NCBI GenBank assembly: GCA_007258455.2
Contig: VDFB02000002.1
Coordinates: forward strand, 1,097,283 to 1,161,282
Direction of reading: 5' to 3'
Length of the DNA stretch: 64,000 bases
Source of the DNA: Sequoia sempervirens
Taxonomy: Eukaryota > Streptophyta > Pinopsida > Cupressales > Cupressaceae
In this document: in pieces, positions 12,609 through 22,867 of the stretch
How positions within the stretch are numbered: the first letter of the stretch is position 1
Layout: every line of letters begins with the position of its first letter
The notes under the pieces: generated by a model
What the model was told of the DNA's origin: nothing
Database searches by the model: none
Seen by the model: only the letters and a program-made list of their open reading frames with translations
Made by a program: the position numbers and the translations under genes

Positions 12609-13489
12609 TGATATCTACTAGAGTTGCACCCTAGCTAAGTTGTAAACTTATCACTCTAGAGAAATATGGAATCACTCCTAGGTTGTGGGTCACCTAGAAT
12701 TTTGGGTGAATCTCTAGATAAGGCTGGCTCCTTGCTAGTTATCACCTAAAAACTATTGACTTTCCAGAGGAAAAGGAAAACGAAGGCATAAACTAAAAGC
12801 TTGAAAATGAAAATAAAAAGGTGATACACCAAACTAAATTGGACTATGAAACTTAGCCTATAAACACTTGCTTGCAATGATAGAAAACAAACTTGCACAA
12901 CCTATTATCATATGTTCTTGCACAAGTATTTCATAGAAAGGTCTTAATGCTCAAACTTTAAAGGGAAAAATATCTCCACTACTAAAATCTATTTTTCTTT
13001 TTAGTGACACAATCTGCAACCTACAACAACACACTTTTTCATAAAAGCATCAAAGACATGAGACAAAGTTAGGGGGAACTGAATACCATCTCATAGATAA
13101 CTCGCTCAATCATATGGGGATACACAATAATGCAATAAACAAGAAGGAAAATAATTCGTATCAATGTCATCCAACGCTTTCATTGTATTTCATACCCAAA
13201 ATGAGTTATAAAGCATGCTATAATTGCCAAAGGACTGTAAGTAGTCACTAAGCAGAAAAATACAATTAAGAACTCCTTACAAATGAGTCACACAAGTGAC
13301 TATAAACATCAACTCCCTCTCAAAATCCACCAAAAGAGGAGTTGAAAACTAATTGGGGTCTGATGCCCCCAAAAAGCCTAAAATATAGCAACTGCAACTT
13401 CTCCAAATGAGCTCCAAAAAGTTGAAATAGTCAACTTTGACCATGTCTAAGATGATGACACAAGAAACTTCCCACTAAAATCTCTCATT

Positions 13490-13809
13490 TGTTAGAGTAA
13501 TAAGTTATTTCACTTAATTAATTACATCATATTGATTAATTAATTAAGTCACTTATCACTTTAGTTACTTAACCTAAATGTAGGAACATTAGTAATTAAT
13601 TATTTATTAATTATTAAGTGTGCACACTAGGGTTTCCTTTAGGGTTATGCATACATTTCTTTTATAAAGAAATTCATGTCATGTAATTTCTTAATTCCTA
13701 AATAATATTCATTTGCACATCTTCATGCAGATCTCTTGCATGGAAGGTGTCTTTGTTTGTTGGTTGATCTTGTCGCTCATGGTTTTGTGCTTGTTTCACA
13801 GTTCTAACA
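13490..13809 (+). repeat. E3 5' LTR (320 bp)
   Basis: Matches the 3' LTR through most of its length. Its last 85 or so bases are very different from those of the partner apart from the TCTAACA end. Confidence 0.9.
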
Positions 13810-13895
13810 TGGTATCAGAGCACTATCCTATGGTGTAGTTTATTTTTTAGTATTTTTCTGTTTAGCTACATTTATTGCTATTTGAAGTCAGATGT

Positions 13896-14677
13896 GGGTA
13901 TGTGTAGGATCATGATGGGCCAAAAAGTGGTGATATGATGGGTATGTGTAGAGTATGTGGCTGATGACATTTTAACCCAAAATTGATGAAGAAAAGGGTT
14001 TTTAAAGGAGATTCTCAGCTTTCCACCAATATAAATTATGCTTTACTTTGAATTTAATAAATAATTATTATTCATTTTCATTTGAATTATGACTAAAGTC
14101 CCATTGATAGGTGATTGAAAAACATCTATAGCTTTCAAACGTATGACATTTTTGAATCCAAAACATGCATCACATTCTATGCTTCATACTATAGGATTAA
14201 AAAATGAATTTTATGAAGTTTTGACCAAGATAAGGTGGTTAGACATATGATTTTTATATTTTTTAAAAGTTGTAATAAAAAATTCATAATTAATTATTAC
14301 TTGGAAAAAATTACAAAAAAATATGCATCACATCGAGACATGAGTCCTCTACTTATATCTAAAATATTATAAAAATAAATTATCATTTTATTGTGGTTAG
14401 GGTGGTTAGACAGACACCTACTTCTTATTTTTTCCCTGAAATTTAAGTACTACTACATTGAAATTTCAAATTTTCACCAAATAGTTTTTTTTTTCCTATA
14501 AATAAACCTAGTATTTTAGAAACTACATTCAATTTGCTAAAGATTCTATTCTTACATATTTTTTAAATAATATAGATAACTTATTCAAAATTTTACTTCA
14601 AGTCGTCTAACTCTGATTTTTCTGAATTTTTTGCCACTTAAGGGCCTATTTTTTCCATGAAGATCCTACACATACCC
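13896..14677. mobile_element. TIR element family, copy 1 (782 bp), nested in E3
   Basis: Starts GGGTATGTGTAGGATCATGA and ends with the matching inverted sequence closing in CATACCC. It is flanked by ATGT on both sides (13892-13895 and 14678-14681). An inner matching block (AAGTGG type) sits about 30 bp in from each end. There is no ORF of note. Non-autonomous DNA transposon; the superfamily is not assigned. Confidence 0.9.
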
Positions 14678-15299
14678 ATGTTCATTTATTGCTTCCGATC
14701 TCATAACTTTTTTCCACAATCTCTGATTTTCACCATCTTTGTAGTGTTGGAAAGGTATTGAGGAGCTCTACATTGCTATCCATGCACTTTTTTCTGTATT
14801 TGTCCTAGGTTGATCGTTAGTCCATATTTGGCCTGATGGATCTTTTGGAGATTACTTGGATGTTTTGGTAGTTGGAAGGGTGAAACTTGAATCTTTGCAC
14901 TTCATTTTAGTATCACATCATTCAATAATCTATTGTTGCTTCACAGATTCCAGGGTTGTTCTAGTTTGTGAGTTTTTCAGTGTTCCATGGCATCAGGTCA
15001 ATTATTGCTTTATCATGATTCCTTGAGTCAATTAGTGATTCTCATCTAGTTTCATTAGTAAACATAAGTATCTTTCCTTTCTTTCTGGATTCCAATTCCA
15101 GTGTTACTCCACAATGTTCTTCCAATGCTTCTTTGTAGTAGGTCATCTCATTGTAGGGGGGTTTTGTCCCATTAGGTTTTCTTCTCTACCTCATTCTTGC
15201 ATTTGTAAATGGGTACATAATCTGGCCTTGTTATCAAGACCCATATTTTCTTTCATGCATCTTTTCCTTAGTGTTTTAGTTACTTCCTCAGTTCATCTT

Positions 15300-15308
15300 A
15301 AGGGGGGG
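15300..15308 (+). other. E3 polypurine tract
   Basis: AAGGGGGGG lies directly before the TG of the 3' LTR, the place where plus-strand DNA synthesis is primed. Confidence 0.85.
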
Positions 15309-15603
15309 TGTTAGAGTAATAAGTTATTTCACTTAATTAATTGCATCATATTGGTTAATTAATTAAGTCACTTATCACTTTAGCTACTTAACCTAAACTT
15401 AGGCACATTAATAATTAATCATTTATTAATTATTAAGTGTGCACACGCATACATTGCTTTTATAAAGCAATTCATTTCATGTAATTTCTTAATTCCTGAA
15501 TAATATTCATTTGCACATCTTCATGAAAATTACTCTCCTTTTATTTATTTTTCTCCAATGGAAGGTTATTTCTAGTTTGCATGTCTGATGTTGGTTTCTA
15601 ACA
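15309..15603 (+). repeat. E3 3' LTR (295 bp)
   Basis: Begins with the same sequence as the 5' LTR and lacks an 18-base or so segment near position 120 of that copy. Its 3' terminal part is divergent. Confidence 0.9.
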
Positions 15604-18600
15604 TCATTTTCTCCCAAAGATAAAATAAACTCCCCTATATTCCCTCCTCATGTTTCCAAACTGAAAACAACATTTCCAATATGAAAGGAATACGTTTGAA
15701 AAACTCTCTTAACTTCCCTCTATGCCTGCAAAAGCATAAACTCTCAACAACTAACTCCCTTGACCATAATTTGAAGACTCAATATAATTTTTTTTGCATT
15801 CAATGTAACATTTGAACTTAAGTGATTTAGAAAATATCATTAAAGTTAATTTGTGTTAAAAGAATGCAAAATTTTAAAAATGACCAAGACTTGGCCATAT
15901 GAGAGTCAATGTAACATGAAGCATAAGTCAAAAGACTTAGCCTTTACAAAGCATAAGGGAAGAGTGAGTTTATAAAAATTCCTAAGGCATTGAAAATTAC
16001 TAAGGTACAAAAAGGCCACAACATATTATTTTTCTCAAATAAAATGCAAAGGAAAAACTGCATTCTCTCCTATTAACATACATTAGGGTTCAAAACCCTA
16101 ATAACAAAACTAACACAAAAGAAAGAAAAAGCATCTCATTTTATTTTCAAGCTTCTAGAGACCTCCTCCCAGCTATGCTAACCTAGGTTTTCAATAGAGC
16201 TTTCTATATGTGGCTTCCATGGGTGAATTTCTAGAGCTTTAGAGGGGTCTTCAATAGATTTTGACAAAGGTAAGATTTTGAGAAGAACTTTAATCTTTTC
16301 ATTTTATTTCTGAAGAAGATGAACGCTCAAAATTGAGCCTATTTTTGCAAAAACAAGAGTATGTTTCCTCGAATAATGAATGTATTGTTTTTCTCTGTCA
16401 TTTTCCATGCATATTCTAGAGATTCTCTATACTTTTTTTAAAAATTTCACACAGTTTGTAAATAGAATCAGTGATTTTTTCCATGACCATACATTTCTTG
16501 TTGGTTTTGAAAATCATGGCATTCCCTCATGATTCCCAATAGTAATGGCCTCCAGTGTGATTGAAACAAGAGCTATCAAATTCAACTATTTCACAAGAAC
16601 ATGTTTCCATGTGAAGAAAGAAATGATTTGCTAAATGATTCAATGTTATTGCACAGTTCGGTATGAGTCAAAAAATCTACACATTTTTACATTCTTTCAT
16701 GAACACTACCCTCGAAGAGGGCTTCTATAAAACTCATAATGTCGTGGCTCTTCCCATGTTCAATATTTCCTATAGAAGAAACTTAAAAACTCACTCTTTG
16801 TTAAATTGCATGGACTTAATGAAATGCACACTTCTATATTTCTTTTTTTCTCGACTTTACGTGATTTCCTTTGATCCCTCAACTCATCCTCCACTTTGAC
16901 AGTGCCCATATTCTATTGTAATTTCTATTCGAACATCTTTGGGAATGCACATATATGTTGCCTCATTCATCAATGTGGAAACTATTTTCATGAAGGACTG
17001 TAAATAAACACTTTAGTCTTGAATACCCTAACATTACAAAAGTCTAATAATCCATGTAGTCCACTAGTTCAATGTCATTGTTCTCTAACATTTCCCTATC
17101 CACAAAAACCTAAATGACTGTCCCACCTTCCATTCTTTCAAAGATGAGATCAACATCCTAAATTCAACCAAATTGCAAAGAGCATTCATGCAAATTAATC
17201 TATTTTCTTGTTGAAGAAATGACTATATTATCATGGTCACCACCTTCATAATAATCTTCCTTCACATGAATATCATCAAAAACATTTCATGCCATTCTAA
17301 TTGTCATTTCCCTCCAAACATGTATTTGCAGGATATCCACTCCTTGGTGTTTGCTGTGAGATCTCTAATTACCTTTGGATCATCATTAGTGACTATCACA
17401 TTTGTTGAAGAGGCCACTGGAATTTTTTTCCAACTAAGATCTGTATGTTTCAGTTTTCTTTAGCTCATTACATAAGGCTCAAATAGTTAAAATAGCACCA
17501 TCTTTTGTTTATATGATTTTTAGTTTGGAACTGCCCTTAAATAAGCTCAAGAATTTTCAAGGTGACTTGTACCTCTCATAGCTCTAACATGATTAACAGT
17601 AAAATATTGTATCCTTCCACTTATAGGTCACCATTCTCTCATGTGATTAAATAATAGTTGTAACATGATAGGTTCATGTGATTCATGTTAACTACTGATA
17701 GCTACTATTAATGTATAACTTTTGCATCTTGTGTATACTAAAAGTGTTTTATTGTCATCAATTGTAACTATGCTTCACTAAAAACTCATATTATTGTAGA
17801 TGATTATCATTAATCAATATTTTTTCATAGTGGTGCCCTCATTTGATAACTTCTTGTGAATGATGATTGTCCTTATTACCATTGTCTATGTCACTATACT
17901 TGATAAGCACCATTGTTCATTTTTATGACACTGTAAGATTATCCTATAAAACATAAAATGAATGCATGCTAGGCTAAACCCTTGTGGGAGCCACATTTAA
18001 TCTTAGATATCATAATAATATGAATCAAAACAACAACATTATTTTTCCTATACCTACATAGAAACCAACATGTTAGAAAAATATGTGCATATGACTAATG
18101 TGTTTGATAATGCTCCTTGTTTTCTTGGATATCAGTAATAAGTTGTTTCTTTTAATGCACATAGCTGATTAGTTTATATGTTTATAGAGGTATGTGCATA
18201 TAGTTATTGTAGAGATTTCATTGCTCTAACAAAATTAATTCTCATAGATGCAAGCAACTAGGAGCAGCAAGGAGAAAAATCTGGAGGCAGAGCAAGTGCA
18301 AGACTGAAGATGATGTGAAGCAACTCAACTAGAACCAGTCATTAAGGAAATGCCTAGTCTTCTTTCCCTATATGTGCATGATTTTAATTTGATATCTATA
18401 AATGTATATTCTTTTCATTCATGTACATTAAAAAATCTAGTCTCATGGCTTGTGTGAGATAATTCACATTTACATTATCAATAAAGACTATGTTTTCTGA
18501 AAATATTTTTGCAAATTTTTCCTATGTTATATGCAATTACATATTGTAATATGGTAGAATAGTCTTCTAATTTCTTTATGCACCTAAAATGTAATATATC

Positions 18601-18676
18601 AAAAAAATGTACCCATCTTTTCATTTGTAATTACTTAATATCAACCTACTTGAGCTAGTAGAAAAAATGGGTAACA

Positions 18677-19935
18677 CCATCAAAATATAATTTCCATGTG
18701 GAAACACTAGTTGTCAACACACTATCATGAGGAAAAGAATCATTACTAGGTAATGCAAGAGGGGAAGGGTAATTAGCTAAATGGTCATTCAATTTTTTTC
18801 CTTTAATTACTTTTAATAAAAATAACTTAAGGTCAAACTCAGTGAACAACATAACCCATTTAGCTAAATGGCCTAATAAGTCCTTTTTTGTTAAAAAGGT
18901 GTTTAAGAGGATCAAATTTTTTCATGACTTGTATTTCAACATTTAGTAAATAATGTCACAATTTACTAGTAGCAAATATAAGGACTAAACATTGCTTTTC
19001 TATTAGACAATATCGGGTTTCATAATTGATTATAGTTCGACTAATGTAATAAACAGGATGTTCTTTTCCATTATTGTATTATTGAGCTAACAATGCTGCA
19101 AGAGCATGAGTAGATGTGGTGATGTAAAGGATGAACGGTTTGTTTGACATAGTAGGCTGTAAAATAGTTGGAGTTACAAGGTATTCCTTTAGACTTTCAA
19201 AATCATGTTTACAATCCTCATTCCAATCAAAAGGAACATCCTTCTTGAGGAGATGTGTGAAAGGTAATGTTCTATCGGCTAAAGAAGTGGAAAAATGGTA
19301 GATGGTTTGAATTCATCCTTATAATGTGCGTAATTCAGAGATATTCCTAGGAGGTGGCATGTTTACGATAGCATCAACATTATTTGTGTCCACCTTGATG
19401 CCTCTGTGAGATATGATAAACCCTAAAAGTTTACCACTATCTACTTCAAAGACACTTTTTTAGATTTTGTCTCATGTTGTACTTGTGCATACATTCAAAT
19501 ATTTTTTGAAGGACATTCACATTTTATTGTCTTGCTAGGGACATGGAAAGGATGTCACCAACATAATATTGCAATATTTTATGTATGTAATCATGAAATA
19601 TTAATGTCATTACTCTTTGATAAGTGGTGCCTACATTCTTTTGTCCAAAAGGCATCATAACCTAACAAAATCTTCCACAAATAGTTGGGAATTTTGTCTT
19701 GTATTGATCTTGTGGGTTGATGAAGATTTGATTATAACCATAAAATCCATCCATTAATGGCAATAAAGCATGTCCAATAGTTGAATCCATGATCATGTAG
19801 ATATTAGGAAGGGGAAAATCATCTTTTAAAGATGCTTTATTCAAATCACAAAAAAATGTTCATATCCTAATACAATTATTAGGTTTAGCAACTATAACAA
19901 TATTTCAGATCCAAGGAGAATAATCAATAGGGTGA
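18677..19935 (-). pseudogene. H1 reverse transcriptase C-terminal part, RNase H and start of second RNase H
   Basis: Read on the minus strand from 19935: PIDYSPWI, KDDFPLPNIYMIMDSTIGH (19662-19844), GFYGYNQIFINPQDQYKT, then the palm, thumb and connection regions, an RT-linked RNase H (IINYETRYCLIEKQ; AKWVMLFTEFDLK at 18655-18915), and WKLYFDG, the start of the second RNase H, which is cut by E2 at 18676. The catalytic YxDD box reads YVGD, so one of the two acidic residues is lost. Stops are scattered. The frame resumes upstream at 20731 once the TIR element is removed. Confidence 0.87.
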
Positions 19936-20730
19936 GGGTATGTGCAGGATCATGATAGGCCAAAAAGTGGCAATATGATGGGTATGTGGCTGACGAATTT
20001 TTTTTACCCGAAATTGATGAAACAAAAAGGGTTTTTAAAGGAGATTATCAGCTTTCCAAAAATATAAATTATGCTTTAATTTGAATTTAATAAGTAATTA
20101 GTATTCATTTTCTATTCAAATTATGACTAAAGTCCTAATTGATAGGTTGATTGAAAAACATCTATAGCTTTCAAATGGTATCACATTTTTTGAATCCAAA
20201 ACATGTGTCACATTATATGCTTTGCATACTATATGATTAAAAAAAGAAAATTTGAATTTTATGAATTTTTGACCAAGTTAAGGTGATCAGGCATACGAGT
20301 TTTTTATATTTTCGTAAAGTTATAATACTAAAATTCATAATTAATTATTTACTTGGAAAAAAATTACAAAGAAATATGCATCACATCGATACATGAGTCC
20401 TCTACTTATATCTAAAATCTTATAAAAAAATATTATAATTTTACTGTGGTTAGGGTGGTCAAACAGACACCTACTTCTTATTTTTTCCCTAAAATTTAAG
20501 TACTACTGCATTGAAATTTCAAATTTTCACCAAATAGATTTTTTTTCTTTTTAAAAAAACCTAGTTGTTTAAAAACTACGTTCAATTTTCTACACATTCT
20601 ATTTATACATATTTTTGAAATAATATAGATAACTTAGTCAATTTTTTACGTCATGTTTCCTAACTCTAATTTTTCTGAATTTTTTGCCACTTAAGGGCTT
20701 GTTTTTTCCATGATGATCCTGCACATACCT
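19936..20730. mobile_element. TIR element family, copy 2 (795 bp), inserted in H1 RT
   Basis: Starts GGGTATGTGCAGGATCATGA and ends CATACCT, with GTGA on both sides (19932-19935 and 20731-20734). Deleting the element and one GTGA joins the RT frame before the PIDYSPW motif, which is independent proof of insertion. No ORF inside. Confidence 0.93.
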
Positions 20731-21105
20731 GTGAAGGAAACATGTGTCAAGGAGTTTTTCAAGTTCTCCTTTAACATGCAAGGCTATCTTAGGATTCATT
20801 TTTCATATCTTCTGTCAAACAGGCTTAGTGTTATCAAAAATAACAATTTTATGCGTGACTATTTTCGGGTCGATTTCTAACATGTCAAAATATTTCCAAC
20901 CAAATATTTCAAGAAAATTATGGAGAAAAAGTGTAGTATCCTCTTGTTCTTCATTGTCAAGAAACTTCCCAATCTTAATTACTTTTTCTTTATCATCAAT
21001 TTCCATTGGTATATCAATTGTTTCTCCTAGGGGGGGTGCATTCAACTTAGGAGACATAGGATCATATGGTTCCATGGTTTTTTCTCATTATCATTAGTAT
21101 TTTGT
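20731..21105 (-). pseudogene. H1 pol: protease-RT linker and RT N-terminus
   Basis: The open frame 20815-21075 has the spacer typical of Tat elements before RT: a PPLGE stretch, LHNFLEIFGWKYFDMLEID and DNTKPV. It continues past two stops into KIALHVKGELEKLLDTCF, the opening of RT, and meets the TIR insertion at 20731. Confidence 0.8.
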
Positions 21106-21137
21106 GGCTTAGAACTTATCATAGCATAGGTAACATT

Positions 21138-21476
21138 TCATTTGGAAGAAGATGACTTATCAATAACACCTAACATTTGTTTCAAGGCTTCATCACTTTC
21201 AACATACTCCCAAGATGGGGGAGAATTCATATCAAGAAATTTAGGATGTTTTAATGCAAGTGTGGTTCGTTGATTACATGTGATAGTGTTGATATTTAGT
21301 AATGGTTGTTGAGTTTCCTTTGTTGTCTTAGAAAAGAAATATCCCAAACCAATCTTTGTTTCTTGTGTATTAGGTTCAATAGGGACATGAATGCCTTGTT
21401 CATTTTTTCGACATCCTTTACCATTGTACCCCAATTGTTTGATAAGCTCGTAACCACATCCATAAAGTCTTTCCAT
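21138..21476 (-). pseudogene. H1 pol: G-patch-like linker
   Basis: A 112-codon open frame with LGYNGKGCRKNEQGI followed by IGLGYFFSKT. This glycine-rich pattern resembles the G-patch-like segment found between protease and RT in several plant gypsy lineages. Its role there is uncertain. It sits between the protease frame (21633-22142) and the RT linker. Confidence 0.65.
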
Positions 21477-21632
21477 TTACTTGGGATTGGGTGGTTGTTG
21501 ATAATCTATCTCATCAATTTTTTTTGTGTAAGTTGTGTTTCCTTCCAAAGGAGATGAGATAGAGGTAGGGGAAGCTTCATCTGAATTCTGAGTTGACTTA
21601 ACTATAGGTTGTTCCTATTTTTCATCTTCCTT

Positions 21633-22142
21633 TCAGGTAATTATGTATTCATCCATAAACGAAGGTGTGAATTCTAATGTTCCCCAATCATCATCTAAAA
21701 ATTTAGGTACGGATTCATCTTCTTGTTTATTCGTCTCAAAAGGGTAAGTATGAGATGTTGGAATTAAAGTATTTAGAGGACTTGTTCCTTTTTCAAGTTG
21801 CAAACAACTCTTGGGCTTGGGGTCTATCTCAACTTGATATACTTTATTGCTATAGATGTATTTCATTATACAATGAAAATTTGAAGGGTCAGCATGCATC
21901 TCATGAATCCATGGCCTAGCCAAGAGAATATTATATGTGAGATCATAGGGCATGACATGAATAGGAGTTTGTAAGGTAGCCACTCCAATTGTTATAGGTA
22001 AAGTTATTATACCGAGCGGTTGTTTTATTGATTTACCCACACGTAACCAATCTAGGAGTTTCACACTACACACATTGAGGGAATATCCATTGTCAACAAG
22101 GTTCCTTTTAATACCTAATGTATTATATTGGGAAATGATCAT
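21633..22142 (-). pseudogene. H1 aspartic protease (retropepsin)
   Basis: The 169-codon frame contains the retropepsin core: LVDNGYSLNVCS, then LPITIGVATLQTPIHVMPYD and YNILLARPWIHEMHA, which match plant gypsy proteases. The active-site triplet, normally DTG or DSG, reads DNG, which would disable it. The enzyme would release the Gag and Pol subunits. The conserved preface block (FHQHELP) is present just upstream. Confidence 0.85.
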
Positions 22143-22867
22143 AAAGGCCTCATTTTTTTTCTATAATTCTAGCAGAGGGAGCTCATGTTGATGAAAGGTA
22201 ATGTCAACATTTTAAACTGTATCCATTCCTTTGAGAAGAGTTACCACATAATTTGCATTTGTACCAGAAGGAGCCACTATTTTTTGCAAGGTTGTTTGGA
22301 GCATTGAATGATAATTGAGTGAATTTTGAAGATCCCAAAGGGATATCTTGGCAGGGGTATTCTTTAGTTGTTTGACGAGATCATACTCACTAGGGTGTGA
22401 ATTTAGGCAAGGAGCCCTAGGAAAATAGGATTTTGTAAAGGTAAGGATGTTGGAGGAGGTTTTTTTGGTTGTAGATTATTTCTAGTGTAGTGTGTGTGTG
22501 CAACAACATCATGTTGTGGTGGATAAAGGGTAAACTTAGGTTTAGGTGGAGATTGAGGTTGATGTGAAGGTGGGTAAAGGATAAGTTGAGGTTGAATGAC
22601 ATTGACATATTTTGTTCTTGGCTGGTCACAACAAACCTTAGTGGATGGCTTGTGTGAGATAAAGTCCTCAAGGGATTCATCTAACATACTCAAGTTATCA
22701 CTACTAAAAGGTTTGGGAGATAAGTTGTCACTAAGTGGTTTAGGTGTGTCATCACAAGCCCTAGTGGATGAACTTAGTGAGAGGAAACCTTGTAAGGTTT
22801 CATATAAGCTATCCAAGTCATCACTACTAAGAGGTTTGGATGATATGGTTGTCCTAAAATGAAGCAT
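22143..22867 (-). pseudogene. H1 gag-pol linker, proline-rich, with internal repeat
   Basis: The frame 22403-22867 begins MLHFRTTISSKPLSSDDLDS and holds two diverged copies of a roughly 40-residue block (KPLSSDDLDSLYETLQGF and KPFSSDNLSMLDESLEDF), followed by a proline-rich stretch. The next segment down to 22143 carries SEYDLVKQLKNTPAKISLWD, a conserved block before the protease in Tat elements. No capsid domain or CCHC zinc knuckle is visible between here and the LTR, so the main part of gag appears to be missing. Confidence 0.6.

Larger units (their letters stand above)
13490..15603 (+). mobile_element. E3: small non-coding LTR retrotransposon (TRIM-like)
   Basis: LTRs at 13490-13809 and 15309-15603 both start TGTTAGAG and end TCTAACA. 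The primer site TGGTATCAGAGCA (initiator-Met type) begins at 13810, and a polypurine tract AAGGGGGGG lies at 15300-15308, so the element is plus-strand. The 5-bp duplication TCATT flanks both ends (13485-13489 and 15604-15608), and the other E2 LTR provides the empty site. Without the nested TIR element the interior is about 0.7 kb and holds no gag or pol. Such elements depend on proteins of full-length relatives. Confidence 0.92.
5653..18676 (-). mobile_element. E2: large LTR retrotransposon without recognised pol, inserted in H1 RNase H
   Basis: Two long direct repeats, 5653-9870 and 12609-18676, bound an internal region of 2.7 kb. On the minus strand the LTRs start TGTTACCC and end GATATCA or GATAACA. 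Flanks are CCATT (5648-5652) and CCATC (18677-18681), a 5-bp duplication with one mismatch. Removing the element joins the host RNase H frame. A primer-site-like sequence (minus GGCACACCCGGTGGGAC) directly follows the 5' LTR, so orientation is minus. No RT, RNase H or integrase was found inside, so it is best described as a large retrotransposon derivative (LARD-like). Confidence 0.85.
12609..18676 (-). repeat. E2 5' LTR, interrupted by E3
   Basis: Partner of 5653-9870. Without E3 (13490-15603 plus one 5-bp duplication) it is about 3.95 kb. The uninterrupted partner at 6541-6570 shows the pre-insertion sequence across the E3 site. No coding signal. Confidence 0.85.

Noticed and set aside
20744..21097. 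117-codon plus-strand frame opposite the H1 RT linker
   Set aside because: It is the antisense shadow of the clearly pol-like minus frame 20815-21075.
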